Shown here: piece after piece, positions 1 to 6,869 of the stretch
How the letters are laid out: each line of letters begins with the position of its first letter
Position numbering within the stretch: position 1 is the stretch's first letter
Program-made: the position numbers and the translations under genes
Notes under the pieces: generated by a model
Seen by the model: only the letters and a program-made list of their open reading frames with translations
What the model was told of the DNA's origin: nothing
Database searches by the model: none
From: Pseudomonadota bacterium
GTDB taxonomy: Bacteria; Pseudomonadota; Alphaproteobacteria; Rhodospirillales; Rhodospirillaceae
DNA length: 15,936 nt
Assembly (NCBI GenBank): GCA_023396465.1
Contig: JAEWWF010000344.1
Location: forward strand, 1 to 15,936
Reading direction: 5' to 3'

Positions 1-681
1 ACCGCCGGACCGCGCGACCGGGTGGTGGGCTACGGCGCCTGGGCGCTGGTGGAGCCGCAGGCCGACGGATCGGCGGCAGCGACGGCGGCGGAGGCGGCGC
101 CCGACCCGGAGACCGCCATCGAAGCCATGCTGGCCCGCCACGGCGCCGACCTCATCGCCCTCGCCCGTCACTCCATCGAGAATGGCCTCGCCCATGGCGA
201 GCCGCTGGCCGTCGACCCGGCGACGGTGGCCGAGCCGCTGCGCCACAACGGCGCCTGCTTCGTCACCCTGACCGTCGACGGCGCCCTGCGCGGCTGCATC
301 GGCAGCCCCCAGGCGTGGCGGCCGCTGGCCCAGGACGTGGCGGAAAACGCCTGGCGCAGCGCCTTCCACGACCCGCGCTTCCCGCCGGTCTCGGCGCGGG
401 AGTGGCCGGCGGTGGCGGTGGCGCTGTCGGTGCTGACGCCGCCGCAGCCCTTCCCGGTGCGCGACGAGGACGATCTGGTCGCCCGCCTGCGCCCCGGCGT
501 CGACGGCCTCATCCTCGGCGAGCACGGCGCCCGCGGCCTGTTCCTGCCGGCGGTGTGGGAAACCCTGCCCGACCCGCGTGAGTTCGTCCGCGCGCTCAAG
601 CGCAAGGCCGGGCTGCCGCCGGGCCACTGGTCCGACGCCATTACCCTGGAGCGCTTCGCCGCCAAATCGGTCAAGGGCTGA
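1..681 (+). CDS. AMMECR1-domain protein (AmmeMemoRadiSam protein A), C-terminal part of a probable Memo-AMMECR1 fusion; 5' end outside window
   Basis: The AMMECR1 family is conserved from bacteria to humans, and its biochemical role is unsettled. In prokaryotes it usually occurs with a Memo-like protein and a radical SAM protein (the AmmeMemoRadiSam set). The domain fills about codons 45-225 of the visible frame. It includes the family signature LRGCIGS (bases 286-306), the stretch AFHDPRFPPV, and a GLFLPAVWE-type segment near the end. A GTG at 22 could serve as a start, but the frame is open to base 1. The residues there, RDRVVGYGAWAL, resemble the last strand of Memo proteins rather than a start region. 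A low-complexity Ala-rich linker (codons 21-35) then joins it to AMMECR1. I therefore infer a truncated Memo-AMMECR1 fusion. The AMMECR1 assignment is firm and the fusion is likely. Confidence 0.85.
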   Translation, partial: TAGPRDRVVGYGAWALVEPQADGSAAATAAEAAPDPETAIEAMLARHGADLIALARHSIENGLAHGEPLAVDPATVAEPLRHNGACFVTLTVDGALRGCIGSPQAWRPLAQDVAENAWRSAFHDPRFPPVSAREWPAVAVALSVLTPPQPFPVRDEDDLVARLRPGVDGLILGEHGARGLFLPAVWETLPDPREFVRALKRKAGLPPGHWSDAITLERFAAKSVKG

Positions 682-772
682 CGGCGGCATCGCGTACTCC
701 CTATGTCGGGGGTGGCTGGTGTAGACTGGCCGCCGCAAGGCCCCCCTTGCAGAGTTCAGGGACCGGACCAGG

Positions 773-1237
773 ATGAGTTCCGACAGCGAGACCAGCACCG
801 TCCTCATCGACCTGTTCAGCGAGAAGCTGAAGGACTATTCCAAGGCGGTGCGCGAGGACCGGCGCCTTGCCGCGCCCGATGCCACGGTGGAGCGCACCAG
901 CCGCCTGTGCGGCAGCCGCATCACGGTGGACATTGCCATGGATGAGGCCGAGACCATCACCGGCTTCGGCTATGCCGTGCGTGCCTGCGCCCTGGGCGAG
1001 GCGGCCACCGCCATCCTGGCGGAACGCCTTGCCGGCCGCCCGGCGGCGGAACTGACGGCGGTGGCGGCGGCCATGCGCGCCATGCTGAAGGACGACGGCC
1101 CGCTGCCCGGCGGCGACTGGCAGGATCTGGAATATCTGCGGCTGGTGCGCGATCTCAGGAGCCGCCACGGTTCGGTCATGCTGCCCTTCGACGCGGTGGA
1201 AGCGGCCATCGCCGAAGCCCGCAAGGCGCGCGGGTGA
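773..1237 (+). CDS. IscU/NifU N-terminal-like iron-sulfur cluster assembly scaffold protein
   Basis: 154-residue protein of the SufE/NifU (IscU-like) fold, the family whose members assemble [2Fe-2S] clusters in the cytoplasm. The conserved core is LCGSRITVDIAMDE and YAVRACALGEAA. It has only two cysteines, Cys46 and Cys72. Their 26-residue spacing equals that of the first two ligand cysteines of classical IscU. The third cysteine region reads RHGSVMLPFDAVEAA and has no Cys. The Asp that normally follows the first Cys (CGD) is Ser here (CGS). I recall similar alphaproteobacterial paralogues that also lack these ligands, so the protein may be a specialised scaffold or carrier rather than the main IscU. 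The start at 773 is preceded by an AGGGA sequence 11 nt upstream and a closer AGG. No isc or suf genes lie beside it. Confidence 0.8.
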   Translation: MSSDSETSTVLIDLFSEKLKDYSKAVREDRRLAAPDATVERTSRLCGSRITVDIAMDEAETITGFGYAVRACALGEAATAILAERLAGRPAAELTAVAAAMRAMLKDDGPLPGGDWQDLEYLRLVRDLRSRHGSVMLPFDAVEAAIAEARKARG

Positions 1238-1298
1238 CGTCCGTTCTCCCGCGCTCCACGGGCAGCCGGCGGCATCATCCAGGCGTTGAAGGGCGACC

Positions 1299-2039
1299 AT
1301 GCTGACGACCGCTCTTCACCATTTGCGCCGCTCCCCTCCCGCCGCCCTGCTGCTGGCACGGCGGGAAGCGCGGCTGTTGACCATCCTGGTGGCGATCTTC
1401 GCCGCGTTATGGACCTTCGGCCTTATCGCCGACGAAGTGGCGGAGGAGGAAACCCGCACCTTCGATTCGCGGGTTCTGCTGTTCTTCCGCGATCCGGTGA
1501 CGCAAGACCCCATCGGCCCGCCGTGGATCGCCCAGGTGGCCACCGACATCACCGCCCTCGGCGGCTTCACCGTGCTTACCCTGATGACGCTGCTGGTGGT
1601 CGGCTACCTCGGCCTGTCGCGGCGGTGGCGGGCGGCGGCGCTGGTGCTGGTGTCCATCGGCGGTGGCATGGCGATCAGCCACGGGCTCAAGCTGGTGTTC
1701 CAGCGGGCGCGGCCCGATCTGGTGCCGCATCTGGTCGATGTTCATACCCTCAGCTTCCCCAGCGGCCATTCCACCCTGGCCGCCGTCACCTACCTCACCC
1801 TCGGCGCCTTGCTGGCGGCGGTGCAGCCAAGCCGGCGGCTGAAGGTGTTCATCATGGTCGCGGCGCTGGTGATCGCCCTGCTGGTGGGGATGAGCCGGGT
1901 GTTCCTGGGCGTTCACTGGCCCACCGACGTCGCCGCCGGCTGGCTCATCGGCGCCGCCTGGGCACTGTTGTGCCGGGCGGTGGCGGACGTGCTGATGCGC
2001 CGCCACGCCCTCCGCGACTCGGGGCCGGAGACGGACTGA
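1299..2039 (+). CDS. PAP2-family membrane phosphatase
   Basis: 246-residue integral membrane protein of the type 2 phosphatidic acid phosphatase superfamily, which removes phosphate from lipid phosphates such as phosphatidate or undecaprenyl diphosphate. All three catalytic motifs are present: KX6RP (Lys131 to Arg138-Pro139), PSGH (Pro154-His157) and SRX5HX3D (Ser199, Arg200, His206, Asp210). Membrane segments are visible at about 28-45, 90-105, 112-130, 160-176, 183-200 and 211-228. This is the usual six-helix layout with the active site at the membrane face. The start at 1299 has an AAGGG Shine-Dalgarno sequence 5 nt upstream. The gene lies 61 nt after the scaffold gene and may be co-transcribed with it. 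Its TGA ends at 2039, directly against the stop of the convergent tetR gene. The substrate cannot be told from sequence. Confidence 0.92.
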   Translation: MLTTALHHLRRSPPAALLLARREARLLTILVAIFAALWTFGLIADEVAEEETRTFDSRVLLFFRDPVTQDPIGPPWIAQVATDITALGGFTVLTLMTLLVVGYLGLSRRWRAAALVLVSIGGGMAISHGLKLVFQRARPDLVPHLVDVHTLSFPSGHSTLAAVTYLTLGALLAAVQPSRRLKVFIMVAALVIALLVGMSRVFLGVHWPTDVAAGWLIGAAWALLCRAVADVLMRRHALRDSGPETD

Positions 2040-2687
2040 TCAGGCGGCCGCGACGCCATGGGTCTTCAGGAAGACGGCGACGCAGTAGTCCACCTTGCGG
2101 GTCAGGGTCTCGTCGTCCCAATGGTTTTGCAGGCCGAGCAGGCTGCGCATGTGGATATGGCCGTTGAGCATGCCGAAGAAGCCTTCCGCCGCCAGTTCCG
2201 GCTCGGTCACCCGCAGGCGGCCGGCGGCGGTTTCCTGTCGCAGGTAGGCCGCCAGAAGGCCGACGGCGCGGCGCGGGCCGCTGTCGTAGAAGCGATGGGC
2301 CAGGGCGTGGTCGGTGTCGCTGCCCGACATGATGATCATGCGCTGGACGCACACCGACGCCCCGCCGGCAATGAACCGCAGGAACTGTCCCGCCACCTGC
2401 CGCAGCACGTCTTCCGGCCGGGCGTCGGCCGGTGGGCGCGACAGGCCGCCGAGCACCGTCTCCACCCGGTCGGTGATGACGGCGGCGAACAGGTCCTCCT
2501 TGGTGGTAAAGGCATTGTAGATGGTCTGTTTGGAGACGCCGGCCTGGGCCGCGATGGCATCCATGGTGATGCCGTAGCCGTGGCTCACGAACAGGGCGGC
2601 GGCGGCCTCGATGATGGCCGCCCGCTTGCGCGGGTCAGGTCGGCGCCCACGGCCGGATGGCTTGGCACAACAGGGGGTATCTGACAC
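2040..2687 (-). CDS. TetR/AcrR-family repressor of the adjacent efflux operon
   Basis: One-component repressor with an N-terminal helix-turn-helix. The DNA-binding domain is about residues 20-68 and contains the typical core MDAIAAQAGVSKQTIYNAF followed by TKEDLF. The rest is a helical ligand-binding and dimerisation domain. I chose the GTG at 2687 because AGAAGG lies 7 nt upstream of it. An earlier in-frame GTG at 2708 would add seven residues but has a poorer ribosome site. It is the last gene of the minus-strand unit efflux adaptor, transporter, regulator, about 60 nt after the transporter. This position suggests that it autoregulates by controlling the whole operon through the palindromes at 5555-5570 and 5617-5632. 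The link to those sites is inferred from position and symmetry. The inducer is unknown. Confidence 0.9.
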   Translation of the reverse strand: MSDTPCCAKPSGRGRRPDPRKRAAIIEAAAALFVSHGYGITMDAIAAQAGVSKQTIYNAFTTKEDLFAAVITDRVETVLGGLSRPPADARPEDVLRQVAGQFLRFIAGGASVCVQRMIIMSGSDTDHALAHRFYDSGPRRAVGLLAAYLRQETAAGRLRVTEPELAAEGFFGMLNGHIHMRSLLGLQNHWDDETLTRKVDYCVAVFLKTHGVAAA

Positions 2688-2746
2688 GGAACGGCCTTCT
2701 TGCTGCACGCGACGGCTTTCTCACACGAAGGGACTGGGTGGCGGCC

Positions 2747-4348
2747 CTAGTGACCGCCACCGGTGGCATGGTCGGGCTTGCGGGCGACGAAGACAACCGC
2801 GATGGCGCCACCGACCACCAGGGCCATCAGCCAGAACACGTCGATGAAGGTCAAGACCGTCACCTGCTGCATGACCTGGCTGGCGATCATCTTCACCGCC
2901 GCCACCTCGCCGTCGATGCCGGGCACCTGCTCGGCCAGCCGGGCGGCCAGGGTGTCGATGCGGGCCTGCACCTCCGGCCGTGCCGGATTGACGTGTTCCG
3001 ACAGCCGTGCCCAGTGGAAGGCGCTGCGCTCGGTCATGGCGGTGGTGATGCCGGCCAGCCCGAAGGCGCCGCCCAGGTTGCGCATCAGGTTGTAGAGGCC
3101 GGAGGCGTTCTTCAGCTTTTCCGGCGGCAGGGTGCCAAGGGCCAGCACGTTGACTGGGATGATGCCGAACATGAACCCCATGCCGCGCAGGATCTGGGGC
3201 AGGAACAGCTCCCAATAGTCCGAGTCGGCGGTCAGGTTGGTCAGCATGATGTTGGAGACGGCGATCAGCCCGAAGCCGATGGACAGCATCAGCCGCGGGT
3301 CCACCTTGCGCGACAGGCCACCGGCGATGGGGGCGGACAGGAACTGCGCCAGGCCGGTGACGAACATCACCTCGCCGATCTGGAGGGCGTTCAACTCCCG
3401 CACCCGCGCCAGGAACTGCGGCTGGAGATACACCAGCCCATAGAGCGAGATGCCGAGCACGAAGCTGAACAGGCAGCCGGTGGCGAAGTTGCGGTCCTTG
3501 AAGGCGGTCAGGTCGACGATGGGGTTGCGCGCCGTCAGCGTGCGCCAGAAGAAGCCGATGCCGGCCGCCGCCGCGACGATGGAGAAGGTGAGGATGTGGT
3601 GGTCGTCGAACCAGTCGTTGCGGGCGCCGTCCTCCAGCACGAAGTCGAGGCTGCCGAGGAACAGCGCCATCATCACCAGACCCGGAACGTCCATGCTGCG
3701 GATCAGGTGCGGCTGCGGCCGGTCGATGTCGATCAGCGCCCACACCACCACGGTGACGATGGCGCCCGGCACCACGTTGACCAGGAACAGCCAGTGCCAC
3801 GACAGCGACTCGGTCAGCCAGCCGCCGAGGGTGGGGCCGATGGTGGGGGCGATGGTGGCCACCAGCCCGACCACCACGGTCACGCCAGCCTGCTTGTCGC
3901 GCGGGAAGATGGTGTAGGCCGAGGCGAACACCAGCGGGATCATGGCGCCGCCGACGAACCCTTGCAGAGCGCGGAAGACGATCATCTGATCCATGCTGGT
4001 GGCAAAAGCACACAGCAGGCTGGTGAGGGTGAAGCCGCCGGCCGACAGCACGAAGGTCCAGCGGGTGCCAAAGGCGCGCGCCAGATATCCCGACAGCGGG
4101 ATCATGATGACCTCCGCGATCAGGTAGCTATTCTGTACCCAAATGATCTCGTCGGCGCTGGCGGCCAGCCCGGCCTGGATTTCGGACAGGGACGCGGCGA
4201 CGATCTGGATGTCGAGGATGGCCATGAACATCCCGACCACCATGGCCAGGAAGCCCAGCTTGGGGCCAAGCCCCCCCGCGTGACGCGCCGACGGTGGCTG
4301 GGCATCCGTGGCGGTGGGGCCGGTGGTGGTCGGGGCGGCGGCTGACAT
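2747..4348 (-). CDS. DHA2-family 14-TM MFS multidrug transporter, EmrB-like
   Basis: 533-residue inner-membrane proton-coupled exporter of the drug:H+ antiporter 2 group (EmrB/QacA). After a roughly 27-residue polar N-terminus comes TM1 with an acidic residue in AILDIQIV (Asp46). Next are the WVQNSYLIAEV segment of TM2, motif B FRALQG (Arg126), and antiporter motif C around residues 155-178 (GLVATIAPTIGPTLGGWL). The WHWLFLVNVVPG segment is typical of EmrB relatives. Length and hydrophobic pattern fit 14 membrane helices. The ATG lies 10 nt after the adaptor gene's stop, so the two are almost certainly co-transcribed and probably translationally linked. With the adaptor and an outer-membrane channel encoded elsewhere it should form a tripartite pump. 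The substrates cannot be read from sequence. Confidence 0.95.
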   Translation of the reverse strand: MSAAAPTTTGPTATDAQPPSARHAGGLGPKLGFLAMVVGMFMAILDIQIVAASLSEIQAGLAASADEIIWVQNSYLIAEVIMIPLSGYLARAFGTRWTFVLSAGGFTLTSLLCAFATSMDQMIVFRALQGFVGGAMIPLVFASAYTIFPRDKQAGVTVVVGLVATIAPTIGPTLGGWLTESLSWHWLFLVNVVPGAIVTVVVWALIDIDRPQPHLIRSMDVPGLVMMALFLGSLDFVLEDGARNDWFDDHHILTFSIVAAAAGIGFFWRTLTARNPIVDLTAFKDRNFATGCLFSFVLGISLYGLVYLQPQFLARVRELNALQIGEVMFVTGLAQFLSAPIAGGLSRKVDPRLMLSIGFGLIAVSNIMLTNLTADSDYWELFLPQILRGMGFMFGIIPVNVLALGTLPPEKLKNASGLYNLMRNLGGAFGLAGITTAMTERSAFHWARLSEHVNPARPEVQARIDTLAARLAEQVPGIDGEVAAVKMIASQVMQQVTVLTFIDVFWLMALVVGGAIAVVFVARKPDHATGGGH

Positions 4349-4358
4349 GGGGAGTCTC

Positions 4359-5504
4359 TCAGTTCCGCCCGGCGGAGGCCGCGGTCTGGGCCGGCGGCGG
4401 GGCGGCGAAGGCGGTGGCCGGTGTCAGTCCGAGCGACGCCAGACCGGGGTGCGGCCGGCCCCCGGTGTCGCCCTCGCCGGTGGCGCGGGTGTCGACGCTG
4501 GCTTCCACCGACAGGCCGGGCACCAGCAGGGCGTCGTTGGGGGTGCCGTCGACCAGACGGATCTTCACGGGCACCCGCTGGACGATCTTGGTGAAGTTGC
4601 CGGTGGCGTTGTCGGGCGGCAGCAGACTGAACACGGCGCCGCTGCCCGGTGCCACGCTGTCGACCACGCCGGGGAAGGTGCGATCGGGGTAGGCATCGAC
4701 GTGCAGGTCCACCGGCTGGCCGACGCGCACGCGGCCAAGCTGGGTTTCCTTGAAGTTGGCGACCACATAGACCTCGTCCACCGGCACCACGCTCATGACC
4801 TGGCGGCCGGGGCTGACGTACTGGCCGACCTCCACCCCCAGGTTGCCGACCACGCCGTCGGTGGCGGCCCGGATGACGGTATTGGCGAGGGCGATGCGGG
4901 CTTCCTCCAGAACCGCCCGCGCCCGCGCCACCTCGGCCTCGGCCTGGAGGCGCTGGGCGGCCAGGAGATCGAGGGTGGAACGCTGGGCGGCCAGGGCCGC
5001 CTCCGCCTGGGCGACGGCGGCATCGGACTTGCGGGCATCGGCCAGGGCGGACTGGTACTTCTGCGTCGAGGCGTATTGCGACTCGCTCAGCGCCTTGTAA
5101 CGCTTGAGGTCGTCGCCGGCCCGTGACCGATCGGCGCTGGCGGAGCGCACCCGCGCTTCCGCTTCGGCGACCAGACTGGCGCTCTGCGCCACCTGCCGGT
5201 CGATCACCGTCACCGCCGCCTGCGCCGCCTGGAGTGCCGCCCCTGCCTGAGCGACCTTGGCGCTGTAATCGGCGTCATCGATCACCACCAGCACGTCGCT
5301 GGCGGCGACCCGCTGGTTGTGGGTCACCGGCAGGCGGGTGACGTAACCGGCCACCTTCGGCGCCACCGTCACCACATCGCTGCGCACATAGGCATTGTCG
5401 GTCGTCTCCATGAAGCGGCCGTGGTTGTACCACTGCCACCCGTAGGTGCCGCCGCCGGCCAGCAAGGCGGCGGCGGCAACGATCATCAGCGCGGGCTTGC
5501 GCAT
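4359..5504 (-). CDS. HlyD/EmrA-family efflux periplasmic adaptor
   Basis: 381-residue membrane-fusion protein that bridges the transporter to an outer-membrane channel. It has a short cytoplasmic N-terminus, a single membrane anchor (residues 5-23) and a first half-lipoyl segment (about 41-76, with NAYVRSDVVTVAPKVAGYV). An Ala/Gln-rich coiled-coil hairpin follows (about 85-205), then the second lipoyl half (about 209-245, AATDGVVGNLGVEVGQYV). The beta-barrel region (246-340) includes the EmrA-like NFTKIVQRVPVKI. The C-terminus is an Ala/Pro-rich tail. The frame is open to 5654, but the ATG at 5504 starts directly before the membrane anchor and has AGGA and GGAG sequences just upstream. The extra 50 residues in the longer version overlap the operator palindromes and look non-coding. 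It is the first gene of the pump operon. Confidence 0.93.
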   Translation of the reverse strand: MRKPALMIVAAAALLAGGGTYGWQWYNHGRFMETTDNAYVRSDVVTVAPKVAGYVTRLPVTHNQRVAASDVLVVIDDADYSAKVAQAGAALQAAQAAVTVIDRQVAQSASLVAEAEARVRSASADRSRAGDDLKRYKALSESQYASTQKYQSALADARKSDAAVAQAEAALAAQRSTLDLLAAQRLQAEAEVARARAVLEEARIALANTVIRAATDGVVGNLGVEVGQYVSPGRQVMSVVPVDEVYVVANFKETQLGRVRVGQPVDLHVDAYPDRTFPGVVDSVAPGSGAVFSLLPPDNATGNFTKIVQRVPVKIRLVDGTPNDALLVPGLSVEASVDTRATGEGDTGGRPHPGLASLGLTPATAFAAPPPAQTAASAGRN

Positions 5505-5554
5505 CGGTCCTGGTCTCCATCGACAGGGTGCAAGCGGCTGATCCACGTCTTTGA

Positions 5555-5570
5555 TGGACTGCCGCGTCCA
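5555..5570. promoter_or_regulatory. Putative TetR operator, promoter-proximal copy
   Basis: 16-bp inverted repeat TGGAC-TGCCGC-GTCCA with perfect 5-bp arms, located 51 nt upstream of the adaptor ATG. The same arms, 6-bp spacing and a flanking GAATTG recur at 5617-5632. A pair of matching palindromes before a TetR-controlled efflux operon is the expected arrangement. Binding by the tetR product is inferred. Confidence 0.6.
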
Positions 5571-5578
5571 TGAATTGG

Positions 5579-5607
5579 AAGGTAGCCGCAGATGAAGAAG
5601 CCGGCAA
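5579..5607 (-). promoter_or_regulatory. Possible promoter of the efflux operon
   Basis: On the minus strand a TTGCCG (-35-like, bases 5602-5607) is followed after 17 bp by TACCTT (-10-like, bases 5579-5584). The hexamers are weak (4/6 and 3/6 matches to the sigma-70 consensus). The interval lies exactly between the two operator palindromes, so a start site near 5572 would fall next to the proximal operator. This is a tentative assignment by position. Confidence 0.3.
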
Positions 5608-5616
5608 GGCTTAAAG

Positions 5617-5632
5617 TGGACTGATGCGTCCA
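5617..5632. promoter_or_regulatory. Putative TetR operator, distal copy
   Basis: 16-bp inverted repeat TGGAC-TGATGC-GTCCA, the second copy of the element at 5555-5570. The two differ only at two central bases within the 16 bp. Centre-to-centre distance is 62 bp, close to six helical turns, so two dimers would sit on the same face of the DNA. The site lies just upstream of the possible -35 and could also influence the divergent gene at 5753. Confidence 0.58.
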
Positions 5633-5752
5633 GAATTGACCGGGGAAGGCTCATGGCAGCCCCGCGTCCGCGGCAGGGGCGCCTTCATCCCGCCACAGGC
5701 GTTGTGTAAGGTGCCGCAGATGTCTCGCTGAACCCGTCAGGAAGGAAGGCCC

Positions 5753-6346
5753 ATGCCCCGACTGCCCGCCCTGCTGCTCGCCGCTGTTGCCGCCGCCGTT
5801 CCGGCGGCAGCCCTGCCGGTGGTTGCCGCGTCGCCGGTGCAGGCCGCCTCGCAGCAGGCGGCGGCGCCGCTCAACGGCCCGACCATCGAGGCCTTCATCG
5901 AGTCGATCCCGGCCATCCGCCTGTGGACCGACCGCCACCAGGACACCGCCCGCCAGGTGGCGCCGACGGTGCTGAAGCCGCAGGCGCTGGCGGGCAATCC
6001 GTTCGCGATGATGGTGGAAGGGCTGCGCGGCACCGCCGCCTACAGCGACCTCGACAGCGCCGTCGGCCGCCATGGTTTCGCCAACCCGGAGGACTGGGCC
6101 GGTGTCGCCAACCGGGTGACCAAGGCGCTGGGGGTGATGGCGCTCGACCGTCAGGCGGCCGACAACCCGCTGCGGGCGGCGGAGCGGGAACTGGACACCA
6201 ATCCCGACATCGCCCCGCAGGACCGCACCATGCTGAAGGGACTGTTGCTGGCCGTCAGCATGTTCGCCCAGGCCCCCAAGGAGGACGTGCAGGCGGTGAC
6301 GCCCTATACCGACCAGATCGTCGCCGCCCTGCAACAGCGCCTGTAG
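5753..6346 (+). CDS. Secreted or periplasmic protein of unknown function
   Basis: 197 residues. I do not recognise the family. The N-terminus is a clear Sec signal: MPRLP, then a long Ala/Leu/Val core to about residue 26, with a likely cleavage after SPVQA or VVA. There is no lipobox Cys, so the mature protein should be soluble in the periplasm or outside. The remainder is predicted mostly helical and lacks cysteine. It has a recognisable block GFANPEDWAGVANRVTKALG near the middle and two amphipathic stretches at the end. The start is well supported by AGGAAGGAAGG 3 nt before the ATG. It is divergent from the efflux operon across a 248-bp region and convergent with the GNAT gene (17-nt gap). 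Any functional link to the pump rests on adjacency alone. Confidence 0.8.
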   Translation: MPRLPALLLAAVAAAVPAAALPVVAASPVQAASQQAAAPLNGPTIEAFIESIPAIRLWTDRHQDTARQVAPTVLKPQALAGNPFAMMVEGLRGTAAYSDLDSAVGRHGFANPEDWAGVANRVTKALGVMALDRQAADNPLRAAERELDTNPDIAPQDRTMLKGLLLAVSMFAQAPKEDVQAVTPYTDQIVAALQQRL

Positions 6347-6363
6347 GCGTTTGCTCGGGCGGT

Positions 6364-6834
6364 TCAGCCGGCGGCCGGGGGCAGCGGCTTGACCAGCCGC
6401 AGCGTCTCGGCCCCGAAGCCGAGGCTGTCGTAGAACCGCCGGCCACGGGTATTGGTGACGAAGACATCCAACGCCAGCACCCGCCACCCCTGCTGCCGTG
6501 CCACGTCCTCCGCCGCCGCCATCAGGGCGCGGGCGACACCACGGCCTTCCGCCGTCGCCGTCACCGCCAGCAGCGACAGGTAGCCGCCGCCGTCGCCGGT
6601 GATGTCGTCGGGGTGCGGTTCCAGCGCCGCGAAGCCGAGCGGCGGCCCGCCCGGTCCGTCCTCCGCCACCAGGGTGAGGGTGTCCGGCCGCCTCAGCGCC
6701 TCGGTCATGAAGGCGCGCTGGAAGGCGTCCACCTCCGCCGCCGTGCGCCACGGGAAGTCCGCCGCCCCCGCCAACCGGCCGGCGAGACTCATCATGAATG
6801 GATGGTCGGCGGTGGTGCCGCGTCTGACATGCAT
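6364..6834 (-). CDS. GNAT-family N-acetyltransferase
   Basis: 156-residue acetyl-CoA-dependent N-acetyltransferase of the GNAT superfamily. Motif A is seen at residues 85-116: a beta strand YLSLLAV, then the pyrophosphate-binding loop EGRGVARAL and a helix ending ARQQG. Motif B follows, with ALDVFVTNTRGRRFYDSLGF (residues 121-140), including the usual N...A/G..FY..LGF pattern. The ATG at 6832-6834 is chosen because it begins the domain (MHVRRGTTAD) and has AGGGGG about 10 nt upstream. The frame stays open far upstream, but only as a shadow of the kinase gene. It starts 35 nt after the sensor kinase stop, so it may be the last gene of that operon. The substrate (amino acid, antibiotic, or protein N-terminus) cannot be inferred. 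Confidence 0.88.
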   Translation of the reverse strand: MHVRRGTTADHPFMMSLAGRLAGAADFPWRTAAEVDAFQRAFMTEALRRPDTLTLVAEDGPGGPPLGFAALEPHPDDITGDGGGYLSLLAVTATAEGRGVARALMAAAEDVARQQGWRVLALDVFVTNTRGRRFYDSLGFGAETLRLVKPLPPAAG

Positions 6835-6869
6835 GGTCGTCGTCCCCCTTCGTCCCACGCGGGCCGCTC

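Noticed and set aside
2657..4345. 562-codon open frame on the plus strand opposite the MFS transporter
   Set aside because: Its His/Gln/Asp-rich, low-complexity translation is typical of the antisense of a GC-rich membrane gene, it has no domain that I recognise, and the opposite strand encodes a clear DHA2 transporter.
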